This document shows, piece after piece, positions 52,333 through 60,402 of a stretch of DNA of 64,000 bases. The notes beneath the pieces were generated by a model. That model saw only the letters and a list, made by a program, of their open reading frames with translations. It did no database searches and was not told where the DNA came from. This stretch comes from JAAOZP01 sp038848185. GTDB taxonomy: Archaea > Thermoproteota > EX4484-205 > JAAOZP01. The stretch lies in assembly GCA_038848185.1 (NCBI GenBank), contig JAWCNV010000002.1, forward strand, positions 1 through 64,000, read 5' to 3'. The first letter of the stretch is position 1; every line of letters begins with the position of its first letter. A program made the translations under genes and the position numbers.

Positions 52333-53217
52333 TTGAATAGGACTATCCTGCTTACGAATGATGATGGGGTATATTCCCCGGCTTTCAAAGCTCTTTGGAG
52401 AAGGCTGTTGGATTTGAAGCTTGGCGAAGTGGTAGCGGTAACTCCGGAGCATGAAATGAGCGCTGCAGGTAAATCTATAACGTTGCACAAGCCTTTAAGA
52501 GTTAACAGGGTTTCAAGCAAGATACATGGAGACAAGTATGGGTATGTGTACCTTGTCTCCGGGACTCCGGCTGACGTTGTGGTTATGGCTTTCAAGCTTA
52601 TTCTCACGGAGAAACCTTGCGTAACCGTGAGCGGGATAAACATTGGGGACAACATAACTCTTGACAACCTTTTTACAAGCGGAACCATAGCCGCAGCCAT
52701 ACAGTCGCTGTTAAACGATGTTCCAGCGATAGCTTTCAGTGTTGAAATTCCGACGAGCATTGAACGTAGACAGCTTAAGGTGAGCAACTTCAGTTTTCAT
52801 GGTGAGCTTGCTGCCGAGATAACCCGCTTCATGATTGAAAATCCTCTTTCAAAAACCTTTGTGCTTAACATAAACTTCCCGTTCAACTTGGGGAAGGATA
52901 CTGGTGTGGAGTTAACCTCGCTCGCGAAAATCAAGTTTGAAAACTATATTCTTGAGAGAAAGGATCCTAGAGGAGCCCCATATTACTGGATAGGAAGCTC
53001 AGAGATTAATGTAGGTAAGTCTGACGAGGGGACAGACCTCTACGCACTAACCGTTCAGAAAGCAGTATCCATATCCCCCATAAGCCTAGATGTAAGCACC
53101 CCGATTCTCAAGAATCCTGAAGCCCTATACCAAAGAGAGCATCTGGAGAAGGATAGAAGAATACTCCTAAACCTGAAGAGGAAGGTCAGGGAGATACTGG
53201 TATCTAAAGCACGTTAA
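52333..53217 (+). CDS. surE: 5'-nucleotidase SurE
   Basis: A 294-residue phosphatase of the SurE family with TTG start. 'ILLTNDDGVYSPAFKAL' (5-21) holds the metal-binding DD, 'VTPEHEMSAAGKSITLHKPL' and 'YLVSGTPADVVVMAF' follow, and 'VSGINIGDNI' provides the conserved Asn region. It removes phosphate from nucleoside 5'- and 3'-monophosphates and may take part in stress survival. Length is at the upper end of the family because of a longer C-terminal arm that usually mediates dimerisation. Confidence 0.93.
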   Translation: MNRTILLTNDDGVYSPAFKALWRRLLDLKLGEVVAVTPEHEMSAAGKSITLHKPLRVNRVSSKIHGDKYGYVYLVSGTPADVVVMAFKLILTEKPCVTVSGINIGDNITLDNLFTSGTIAAAIQSLLNDVPAIAFSVEIPTSIERRQLKVSNFSFHGELAAEITRFMIENPLSKTFVLNINFPFNLGKDTGVELTSLAKIKFENYILERKDPRGAPYYWIGSSEINVGKSDEGTDLYALTVQKAVSISPISLDVSTPILKNPEALYQREHLEKDRRILLNLKRKVREILVSKAR

Positions 53218-53302
53218 GCATTGTCACTTAATTCTAGAAGGAGCAGCTATATGTTTCTGAAAAATTAATAAATAGCATTAGTAAACACTATATACGAGCA
53301 TA

Positions 53303-53746
53303 TTGATTGAGAGAGTTATCCCTTTAGAGGCTCAGAAGGCTTATGAAGGATTGAGAAATATCTTACTTAAAAATAATTGTAGGATAATATTGGAAGAACC
53401 ACTGAAAAGCATTATAGTTGAGCATGGTTATCCTTCCAGTTTATCACCACGGGAGACATGGAAGAGAATGAGTTTTTACCTATTTCCCGATGAAGCAGGG
53501 ACTCGGATTATGGGATCTTCCCAAATAATCTTTCCAATACCCATTGAAATCGTTAACCACTTAATGGTCGGGTTTCTAATTCTCTTTCTGCCAGGATTTT
53601 TTATCCCTGGAATTGGGGCTACAGCCTTCATCGGACTTATTGCAGTCTCAATAATTTACGAAGCTTATTATCGTCTCTATCGTAAGAGAAACTTGTTTTT
53701 AGAAGAGGTCTTCAAACTGCTTGGTCAAAAGTCTGAAAAGCCCTAA
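53303..53746 (+). CDS. Small membrane protein of unknown function
   Basis: A 147-residue protein from TTG 53303. The N-terminal half (1-85) is a soluble alpha/beta segment, and the C-terminal part has two adjacent hydrophobic helices (about 88-122) with 'FLPGFFIPGIGATAF' between them, then a basic tail. It overlaps the convergent CinA-like gene by four bases. No family is recognised. The layout suggests a membrane-anchored cytoplasmic domain. Confidence 0.6.
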   Translation: MIERVIPLEAQKAYEGLRNILLKNNCRIILEEPLKSIIVEHGYPSSLSPRETWKRMSFYLFPDEAGTRIMGSSQIIFPIPIEIVNHLMVGFLILFLPGFFIPGIGATAFIGLIAVSIIYEAYYRLYRKRNLFLEEVFKLLGQKSEKP

Positions 53747-54567
53747 GCTTCACCATCCTCTGTTGGATAAACGACCTCGCCATAGGATTCTTTAACAAGG
53801 CTGACGAGTTTTTCAGCAGCCTCTGAAACAATTCTCTTAGCAACAGTCTCATCTTTATGAAAGACATTTAAGTAGACATGGATTAGCGGCTTCTCCTCCG
53901 TACCTTTCGGGTGTGATTTTACGTATACCTCTGGATATTGCTCTTTAATCCTGCTTATTACAGGGGCTAGAGCAGACTCCATTACTCCAACTACGCGGAA
54001 AGAGCTCTCAGCAATCTTAAAGCCTGAGCGAAGTGAGATCTCTTTCGAAATCGTTTCATTAAATATTGCCTCCATCTCCCTAGGCACACCAGGCAAAGCG
54101 TATATTACAGTAGATTCGCAGAAAATCTTGGCCGCCGGAGCAGTTCCAACAGGGTTATGCAATGGTTCCGCTTCCTCAGGCATCTTAGCCATCTTAATTC
54201 TTGCCTCAGTCAGGCTTTCACCCATATTCTCATACTTTCTCTTAACCATTTCTAAAGCCTTAGGGTTGAGAGCCAGCATTCTCCCAAGCCCTATGGCTAA
54301 CCCCTCTAGAGTCATATCGTCGTAAGTAGGCCCAAGACCACCAGTAGTTATTACGAGAGACGGTTTTCTTGCAAGAGCCTCTTTGATGCATGAAGATATC
54401 TCACCCAAGTTGTCGCCAATCACCATTATCCTTTTGACGGCAACACCGAGCTTGGTAAGCTTCTCAGCGAGCCAAGACGAATTAGTGTTAACAACTTTGC
54501 CTATTAAAAGCTCGTTTCCCACAGAAATTATCTCGCAGGTTAATTGAGTCCCCATTGCTTCTTCCAT
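53743..54567 (-). CDS. CinA-like molybdopterin-binding-fold protein (COG1058)
   Basis: A 274-residue protein of the CinA N-terminal/MoeA-fold family. 'CEIISVGNELLIGKVVNTNS' opens the fold, 'VITTGGLGPTYDDMTLEGLA' is the diagnostic ligand-binding loop and 'IYALPGVPREMEAIFN' is conserved. Bacterial CinA hydrolyses pyrophosphate bonds of ADP-ribose and related compounds and is often fused to NMN deamidase. This archaeal form lacks the deamidase domain. Function in NAD recycling is inferred from the family. Confidence 0.88.
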   Translation of the reverse strand: MEEAMGTQLTCEIISVGNELLIGKVVNTNSSWLAEKLTKLGVAVKRIMVIGDNLGEISSCIKEALARKPSLVITTGGLGPTYDDMTLEGLAIGLGRMLALNPKALEMVKRKYENMGESLTEARIKMAKMPEEAEPLHNPVGTAPAAKIFCESTVIYALPGVPREMEAIFNETISKEISLRSGFKIAESSFRVVGVMESALAPVISRIKEQYPEVYVKSHPKGTEEKPLIHVYLNVFHKDETVAKRIVSEAAEKLVSLVKESYGEVVYPTEDGEA

Positions 54568-54721
54568 TCAATAGAAAGGACTTTAAACTTTACTAATCCA
54601 ACTGGAACTTTTTAAGACCGACTAGTGATATAAGTAATGGGGCTCAGAAGTATTATTCCTGTCTTAGTATTGAAGCCGCTTGGAATAAAACGAAGCCTAG
54701 TTATAACTAAAAAATAGAGAG

Positions 54722-54859
54722 TTATCTTCTCTGAGGTGAAGATTTTTGTCTAAAGACTAATGCAGTCTTCCTATACGGACCTCTCTTCCTCAGCCTAGCC
54801 CTGCGTCTTGCCTCAATGCTCTTATGCAACTTGTCTTCGATATGCTCCTCGGAAACCAT
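54722..54859 (-). CDS. Small basic hypothetical protein, 45 residues
   Basis: From ATG 54859 the frame gives a 45-residue, strongly basic protein with 'IEARRRARLRKRGPYRKTAL' at its centre and an N-terminus 'MVSEEHIEDKLHKS'. The longer frame to 54970 overlaps the divergent endonuclease III gene and is less likely. No ribosome site is clear. It could be a small nucleic-acid- or ribosome-associated protein, but I recognise no family. Confidence 0.4.
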   Translation of the reverse strand: MVSEEHIEDKLHKSIEARRRARLRKRGPYRKTALVFRQKSSPQRR

Positions 54860-54945
54860 TGACTTAACGGGAAGACTTAAAGGATAAAAGTGTTTAAGCA
54901 GACTATGCGGAAGCTTTAAAGCTCGAAGCCTTTTTCTGAAAAACG

Positions 54946-55629
54946 TTGAAAGCATTAGACGGTGTAACAATACTTAGAAGATTGGATGAGACTTTAATAC
55001 TGGATGAGAAGAGTTTTCCTCCTCTGTCCAGCAAAAGTGTTTTCGAAATACTTGTTTCCACAGTTCTTTCCCAGAACACTAGCGATAAAAACACTGCAAG
55101 GTCTGTTAAGAGCCTTAGGGAGAAGATTGGCGTAACGCCCAAGAGGATTTCAAAAGCGGGTCTGAGAGAGCTGAAGAAAGCCATAAGGCATTCAGGTCTC
55201 TACAACGTTAAGGCAAGAGTGTTAAGGAAACTTGCTAAAATAGTGGTGGAGAAGTATGGCGGCAGGCTTGAGAAAGTTTTGGAAAAACCTCTTGAAGAGG
55301 CCAGGGACGAATTGATGAGCCTTCCTGGTGTTGGCCCTAAGACTGCTGATGTAATTCTTCTTTTCGCAGGCGGTAAACAAACCTTCCCCATAGACACGCA
55401 TGTTTTCCGAGTTTCCCGAAGACTCGGAGTAATAGGAGATAAGGATGGTTATGAGGAGGCTCGTAGAAAGCTTATGAAACTGTTCCCAATGGAATCGTAT
55501 TTGAAGGCGCATCTACTACTTATAGAGCATGGGAGAAGAACCTGTAGAGCGAGAAACCCACTGTGCAGAGACTGCGTTCTCTTAGAGCACTGTTCTTTTG
55601 GACAGGGTTTGATGAAGAAGAGTTCGTAA
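54946..55629 (+). CDS. nth: Endonuclease III (HhH-GPD DNA glycosylase/AP lyase)
   Basis: A 227-residue base-excision-repair glycosylase that removes oxidised pyrimidines and nicks AP sites. 'FEILVSTVLSQNTSDKNTA' is the N-terminal HhH-GPD opening, 'LPGVGPKTADVILLFA' contains the catalytic lysine, 'FPIDTHVFRVSRRLG' the catalytic aspartate, and the C-terminal [4Fe-4S] ligands are C200, C207, C210 and C216 ('CRARNPLCRDCVLLEHC'). TTG start at 54946. It is followed by a convergent methyltransferase gene. Confidence 0.94.
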   Translation: MKALDGVTILRRLDETLILDEKSFPPLSSKSVFEILVSTVLSQNTSDKNTARSVKSLREKIGVTPKRISKAGLRELKKAIRHSGLYNVKARVLRKLAKIVVEKYGGRLEKVLEKPLEEARDELMSLPGVGPKTADVILLFAGGKQTFPIDTHVFRVSRRLGVIGDKDGYEEARRKLMKLFPMESYLKAHLLLIEHGRRTCRARNPLCRDCVLLEHCSFGQGLMKKSS

Positions 55630-55648
55630 CAACTAGTCCTTGTAAAAT

Positions 55649-56125
55649 CTATTGTTTTTTAGAACAGCCCGGGATTATGTATAGGTATATTTTATGCCAT
55701 GAAAGCTCCTCAATTTTCTGAGGAGCCCAGTCTTTGAAGGTGAACTCGTGGCTCACAATCCTTGTCCCCGGCTTAAGCTCGGCTTCAAGCTTCGGTTTAA
55801 GCTTCTCATTGGCTGAGGTTGTTAGGAAGAGCGTTACGACAGTGGATTCGGAAAGGTCAGCGTTCAACAGGTCCTCGTTGTAGACGAATATTCTGTTTGA
55901 CAATCCTTCTTTCTGGATTGTTTTAACAAGCTCCTCGTAAAGATCTCTCCTTATCTCGTAGCCAACTGCTTTCCTAGCACCGAATTTTTTAACTGCAGCT
56001 AAGAGCAACCTGCCGTCACCGCAACCAAGGTCGTAAACAATATCGTTGGATGTTACTTTAGCGAGTTCCAGCATCTTGTCGACGACTTCAGACGGCGAGG
56101 GTACGTAGGGAACTGTTATTGACAA
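55649..56125 (-). CDS. aKMT4-like (Dot1-type) protein lysine methyltransferase
   Basis: A 158-residue single-domain SAM methyltransferase. 'VPYVPSPSEVVDKMLELAKV' and the SAM loop 'VYDLGCGDGRLLLAAVKKFG' (30-49) plus 'TVVTLFLTTSANEKLKPKLE' and 'PGTRIVSHEFTFKDW' match the crenarchaeal aKMT4 enzyme, which methylates lysines on Cren7, Alba-like and other proteins. Length is the same. The aspartate/asparagine target motif typical of N-methyltransferases is absent, as in Dot1-type enzymes. Confidence 0.82.
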   Translation of the reverse strand: MSITVPYVPSPSEVVDKMLELAKVTSNDIVYDLGCGDGRLLLAAVKKFGARKAVGYEIRRDLYEELVKTIQKEGLSNRIFVYNEDLLNADLSESTVVTLFLTTSANEKLKPKLEAELKPGTRIVSHEFTFKDWAPQKIEELSWHKIYLYIIPGCSKKQ

Positions 56126-56177
56126 CGCAGTAATCTGAAGCGCTGTTAGAAAGAAATAAACTTATCGCCTAGGAGTT

Positions 56178-56894
56178 TCAGCATTGATTTAAGTACTCTT
56201 GGAACATTTTCAGGAGCACCCTTGCGTTATCGATCATGTAATGATCGTTGTTCATGAACACATAGATTCTCCTCGGTTTAGACTCCAACACGTTTTTTAC
56301 GGTTTCCTTCAACTCCTGCATGGTGTAGTTGTGGGAATACCATGAGGATCGGCCGTGCATCCTGAGGTAGACTGTTCCAGTAGTGTTGAAAACGTATCGA
56401 GGTAAATCTGGAGAATCCACGGACACTACCGTAAGTCCCTTGCTGCTTGCCCATTCCTCCCATTCGCCGCTGAACCACTTCATGTTTCTCCATTCTACTG
56501 CCGCCTTCTCCGCTATCTCAACCTTCGTGAAAAACTTTTCGATGTTTCTAATAGTGTTTTGACTCGGCTCAACGAATGGTGGAAGCTGGAACAAGTAGTA
56601 ATCTATGTTTTCCTCCAGAGGCTTGAAGATGCTGGTAAACTTGTTGAAAGTGTTTACTGCCTTAAAGCTCATCCTATAGATGTGCGTAACGATTTTCGAA
56701 ACCTTGACTACCCATCTGAAACCTTTAGGAGTTTTTCTAGACCATGCGTAAACTTGGTTTCTGAAAGGAAACCTGTAAAAGCTAGCGTTTAACTCAACAC
56801 TGTTTAGACCAGAGTTCTTAACATACCAGTCAAACCCGTCAGGGTTCCAGCTGTATGACCATCCGGAGGTCCCTATGAAAAGCCTTGGCTTCAA
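56178..56894 (-). CDS. DUF72 (YecE-like) TIM-barrel protein
   Basis: A 238-residue DUF72 protein. 'FIGTSGWSYSWNPDGFDWYV' and 'GLNSVELNASFYRFP' are the opening signature, 'GFRWVVKVSKIVTHIYRM' follows, and 'YLRMHGRSSWYSHNYT' and 'IYVFMNNDHYMIDNA' are the late motifs. The family has a TIM-barrel fold of uncertain enzymatic function; some links to nucleic acid or Fe-S metabolism have been proposed. Its stop is adjacent to the methyltransferase gene and it lies downstream of nnr. Confidence 0.92.
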   Translation of the reverse strand: MKPRLFIGTSGWSYSWNPDGFDWYVKNSGLNSVELNASFYRFPFRNQVYAWSRKTPKGFRWVVKVSKIVTHIYRMSFKAVNTFNKFTSIFKPLEENIDYYLFQLPPFVEPSQNTIRNIEKFFTKVEIAEKAAVEWRNMKWFSGEWEEWASSKGLTVVSVDSPDLPRYVFNTTGTVYLRMHGRSSWYSHNYTMQELKETVKNVLESKPRRIYVFMNNDHYMIDNARVLLKMFQEYLNQC

Positions 56895-56914
56895 GCCTCT
56901 TTCAGCAACGAGGG

Positions 56915-57867
56915 CTACTGCTCCTCCTTATCGAATTTCTTCATAACCATGGGTATTTTCTCAATAAGATCTGAGGCAGTTATATGGAAGCCTTTTTCCT
57001 CAACCGCCATTATTCCAGCATCCCCATGCACGTATGCTGCCGCCGCTGCTGAGTTGAACCCGCTGCTACCCCAAGCGAGGAAGGAGGCGATTATTCCTGA
57101 AAGCACGTCTCCAGTACCGCCGACCGCGAGACCAGGGGTAGCATGCTTATTCACCTTCAGACTGAACCCGTCTGTGACAACTGTTTCAAAGCCCTTTAAC
57201 AATAACGTGAAGCAATATTTTTTAGAGAGTTCGACAAGCCTATTGACGTTTTTAAACCACTTGTCCTCAAGATCCTCGTTGAACACGTGTTTAAACTCGC
57301 CGCGGTGAGGTGTTGCTACAACTCCACGGAGAAGTTTTGGAAAAGCTTTGAATGCCTTGAACCCGTCTGCGTCGATAACAACTGGTAGTTTCCTTACATT
57401 AGCTTCTTCGACAATAAGTCTAACTGCTTCAACAGTCTCTTCGTTAAGCCCAAGTCCAGGTCCGATTACAAGCGAATCAATTTTACCCATGAGCCCGGAC
57501 AGTATTGGTAATGCTCCACTGTTAAGATGCTTACCAGGCATCGTGTAAACCACTAGATCAGGCGAAACAGCTCTGATGGAGCCAGCGACTGATTCAGGTG
57601 CAGCTATGACGGCTAGACCAACACCAGTTCTTAATGCTGACAATGCTGCCAAAGCAGGTGCACCAGAAAACGTTTCACTGCCTCCGACGATGAGGAGATA
57701 CCCGTAGTCCCCCTTATGGGAATCCTTTTTCCTAGCCTTAATTATCTTCCTCACGTCTCCGGGACCTGTGTAAAGCTCAGCTTCAACAGGTATCCCTATA
57801 TCAGCTAATGCGACTTCACCTGCATAAGTTGATTCCTCTAAACCCTCCTTAACCTTGTGAAAAGTTA
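56915..57867 (-). CDS. nnr: Nnr bifunctional NAD(P)H-hydrate repair enzyme, C-terminal dehydratase part
   Basis: The C-terminal ADP- or ATP-dependent (S)-NAD(P)H-hydrate dehydratase domain, open to the N-gap at 57868. It contains 'GDYGYLLIVGGSETFSGAPA' near its start, 'VIDADGFKAF', 'VATPHRGEFKHVF' and the phosphate-binding 'GGTGDVLSGIIASFLAWG'. An apparent GTG start at 57754 is internal. When the duplicated flank and Ns are removed, this frame joins exactly to the epimerase part encoded at 57968-58686 ('GPGDVRKI' runs on into 'IKARKKDSHKG'), making one protein of about 514 residues, the normal length. Confidence 0.92.
57741..57867. repeat. 127-base duplicated contig end, left copy
   Basis: Bases 57741-57867 are identical to 57968-58094 and directly abut the N run. 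Both copies encode the same piece of Nnr in the same frame. This is unresolved contig overlap rather than a genomic repeat. Confidence 0.97.
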
Positions 57868-57967
57868 NNNNNNNNNNNNNNNNNNNNNNNNNNNNNNNNN
57901 NNNNNNNNNNNNNNNNNNNNNNNNNNNNNNNNNNNNNNNNNNNNNNNNNNNNNNNNNNNNNNNNNNN
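57868..57967. other. Assembly gap of 100 Ns
   Basis: Exactly 100 unknown bases placed inside the nnr gene. The number is the conventional placeholder for a gap of unknown size, and identical flanks imply that the true gap is minus 127 bases. Confidence 0.99.
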
Positions 57968-58094
57968 ATTATCTTCCTCACGTCTCCGGGACCTGTGTAA
58001 AGCTCAGCTTCAACAGGTATCCCTATATCAGCTAATGCGACTTCACCTGCATAAGTTGATTCCTCTAAACCCTCCTTAACCTTGTGAAAAGTTA
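57968..58094. repeat. 127-base duplicated contig end, right copy
   Basis: Second copy of the sequence at 57741-57867, directly after the N run. The 127-base length equals a common maximum assembly k-mer, as expected for two contigs that overlap by one k-mer. Confidence 0.97.
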
Positions 58095-58686
58095 AGGTGT
58101 AAGATGCTTTGACAGCAAGCTCTTCCCCACTGCTCTTCGAGATGAATCCTGTTGGAACATCTACGGCGAAAACAGTTTTAGCTGAAGAGTTAACCTCTCT
58201 TACTATCGAGGCAAAAGGCTCTTTCAATACTCCTTTTAAGCCGGTGCCAAGCATAGCGTCCACAACGTAGTCGCAGTTCTCGAGGAGCTTTTTAACGACA
58301 TGTATCTCAGAAGAATCTGTTACAAAGTTTTTCTCGACATCATCCATATGAAGCAGGAGAAGCCAGTTCAACCTAGCCTCTTCACTCCTTATTTCCTGAG
58401 GTCTGCCTAATAAAACAATTATTATTCTGGCACCCATGTTTCTGAGGTGTCTGGCAGCCACAAACCCGTCTCCACCATTGTTCCCTGTGCCGCAGAGGAA
58501 TAGGAATGTTTTACCCTTAACATCTGTCTTTGAAGCTATGAAGCGTGCGGTCGCGGAGCCAGCGTTTTCCATCATGCATTTTCTCGAGAAGCCTAGGGCT
58601 TCAGCATTCTCCTCTATGACAGCCATATCGACGCTGGTTAAGACTCTTGGGAGAAGTTGCTTCGCAACACCGAACCCTTCATTCAT
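57968..58686 (-). CDS. nnr: Nnr bifunctional NAD(P)H-hydrate repair enzyme, N-terminal epimerase part
   Basis: The N-terminal YjeF-type NAD(P)H-hydrate epimerase domain (239 residues before the gap). 'VDMAVIEENAEALGF' opens it, 'CGTGNNGGDGFVAARHLRN' is the nucleotide-binding signature, 'VVDAMLGTGLKG' the catalytic aspartate region and 'VFAVDVPTGF' the potassium site. The enzyme epimerises damaged NADHX and NADPHX so that the dehydratase half can repair them. The gene is intact once the artefactual gap is collapsed, and it diverges from ogg2. Confidence 0.94.
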
Positions 58687-58753
58687 TATGGGATTATTAT
58701 TGAAGGGAGCTTTTAAAAATTATATACTGTTAAACACGGCTTAAAACTTAACC

Positions 58754-59389
58754 GTGGGATACCTTAAGCTGGTTAACGACCTCAGGAGGATTGTTTCAGA
58801 CAAGAGGATTAGGAGGATTGTTTCAAAGAGGATTGGGATGTTCAAGAAGATTGGGAAAGACCGGAGGAGGGTGTTCAGCGAGCTGTGCTTCTGCATACTT
58901 ACAGCCAACTATACTGCTGAGGGAGGAATCAGGATTCAGCGAGAAATGGGAGAGGACTTCTTCAAGCTGAACAGAATAAGGCTTGCCGAGAAGCTGAGAA
59001 GCTTAGGCTACAGGTATCCTAAAACTAGGGCGAACTACATTGTCGAGGCTAGAATACTTTTCGACGATGTTTGGAGAATCATTAATGAGGAGAATGATCA
59101 GACTAACATTAGAAAGTGGCTTGCGGACAATGTGCAAGGGATAGGTTTTAAGGAGGCGAGCCATTTCCTGAGAAACATCGGTTTCAAGAACCTAGCCATA
59201 ATAGATAAGCATGTCCTGAGGGTCCTAAACAGATACGGTTTGATAAGGAGAATTCCTAAAACGCTTTCCAGAGGTAGGTATCTAGAAGTAGAGCAGACTC
59301 TTTCGAAGATAGCGGATGAGCTAAAGGTTTCCCTCGCGGAGCTTGACCTCTACCTATGGTATATGGATACTGGCAAGGTATTGAAATAG
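58754..59389 (+). CDS. 8-oxoguanine DNA glycosylase Ogg2
   Basis: A 211-residue HhH-GPD glycosylase/AP lyase from GTG 58754. The core has 'ELCFCILTANYTAEGGIR', the catalytic lysine in 'VQGIGFKEASHFLRNIG' (K133) and the aspartate in 'LAIIDKHVLRVLNRYG' (D151). The protein ends 'LDLYLWYMDTGKVLK'; the terminal lysine is a hallmark of Ogg2, where it recognises 8-oxoguanine. It lacks the Fe-S cluster seen in the endonuclease III of this window, so the two cover different lesions. It diverges from nnr and is convergent with an oxidoreductase gene. Confidence 0.93.
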   Translation: MGYLKLVNDLRRIVSDKRIRRIVSKRIGMFKKIGKDRRRVFSELCFCILTANYTAEGGIRIQREMGEDFFKLNRIRLAEKLRSLGYRYPKTRANYIVEARILFDDVWRIINEENDQTNIRKWLADNVQGIGFKEASHFLRNIGFKNLAIIDKHVLRVLNRYGLIRRIPKTLSRGRYLEVEQTLSKIADELKVSLAELDLYLWYMDTGKVLK

Positions 59390-59403
59390 TGGAGCAAGCA
59401 ATG

Positions 59404-60399
59404 TTAATCTGAAAGAGGAATTTGAACCGGTTCTCCCAGCTTGGCTGACCTGTAGGCAGCCAGTGCTACTTCAAGAGCCTGCCTCCCATCCAACCCTGAA
59501 GCCTTGGGCTCATCGTCTTTCTCAACGACCTCTATGAAGCTTTCAATCATATTCCTGTCAGCGTCAGCCCCGTAGTAGGAATAGTAGAGGGGGGAGCCTG
59601 ATTGGACAACCGTTACGTTTGTTTTAAACGCATCCATAATCATGTAACCTTTCTCACAGTGTATACCCATGTATACATCTCCCCATATCGGATATGTATC
59701 TGGCCTAGACCAGCTACAGTCTATGCTCGCGTTAACACCCTTCTTGGTTTTCACCATTATCAGCGCAGCATCTTCAACCTTCAGCCCAGACCTAATGTTA
59801 CGTGCTATCTTAGCATAGACCTTTGAATACTCATCTCCAGTATACCATCTGATTAAGTCTGCTACGTGAACCGTGTGATCCATTATGCATCCTCCGCCTG
59901 CCAGCTCAGGTTCTCCGAACCAAAGACCAGGATATCTGCCGTGGTTGGTTGCAGTTATAGCCAGTATTTCTCCAAGAACATTCGATTCTAAAACCTCCTT
60001 AGCTCTAATTGCAGCATCATGATACCTCATCACGAACGCTGTTTGAAGCTTAACGCCTTTCCTCCCGGCTTTAGAAATGCATTCGTCAGCATCCTTAAGA
60101 CCTATGGTTATAGGTTTTTCAACAAGAACATGTTTACCAGCCTCTATGGACGCCATCATCAGCTCGTAATGCTTAGAGTTCTCTGATGATATTATGACTG
60201 CATCCACATCCTCCTTCTCGAGGAGAAGCAGATAATCATCGTAAAGTTTCTCAACACCATAGGTTTCACCAGCCTTCTTAAGGCGTTCCCTTGAATCATC
60301 ATATATTGCTTCTAAACTAGCGTTTGAAAGGTTCTTCAAAACCCTAGCGTAATTCCATGAATGCACATGCGCAAAGGAAAAGATTGCAAACCTAATCAT
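59404..60399 (-). CDS. Gfo/Idh/MocA family oxidoreductase
   Basis: A 331-residue NAD(P)-dependent oxidoreductase. Its Rossmann domain starts with 'FAIFSFAHVHSWNYARVL', which replaces the usual GxGxxG with a histidine-rich turn, and continues with 'HVLVEKPITIGLKDADECI' (EKP, catalytic lysine). 'GGGCIMDHTVHVADLIRWYT' is the substrate-domain motif with a conserved histidine. Family members oxidise or epimerise sugars and cyclitols. It is adjacent to a second member of the same family, with only three bases between them, so the two probably act in one pathway. Confidence 0.88.
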   Translation of the reverse strand: MIRFAIFSFAHVHSWNYARVLKNLSNASLEAIYDDSRERLKKAGETYGVEKLYDDYLLLLEKEDVDAVIISSENSKHYELMMASIEAGKHVLVEKPITIGLKDADECISKAGRKGVKLQTAFVMRYHDAAIRAKEVLESNVLGEILAITATNHGRYPGLWFGEPELAGGGCIMDHTVHVADLIRWYTGDEYSKVYAKIARNIRSGLKVEDAALIMVKTKKGVNASIDCSWSRPDTYPIWGDVYMGIHCEKGYMIMDAFKTNVTVVQSGSPLYYSYYGADADRNMIESFIEVVEKDDEPKASGLDGRQALEVALAAYRSAKLGEPVQIPLSD

Positions 60400-60402
60400 A
60401 TT

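Noticed and set aside
54637..54717. Plus-strand 26-codon ORF between the CinA-like gene and the small basic gene
   Set aside because: It has no ribosome site or recognisable motif, and such ORFs are expected by chance in AT-rich spacers.
54860..54970. Longer form of the small basic protein
   Set aside because: It would overlap the start of endonuclease III on the opposite strand and lacks a ribosome site.
57741..58094. Tandem 127-base repeat as a biological duplication or att site
   Set aside because: The copies abut a 100-N placeholder and joining them restores nnr exactly, so it is an assembly artefact.
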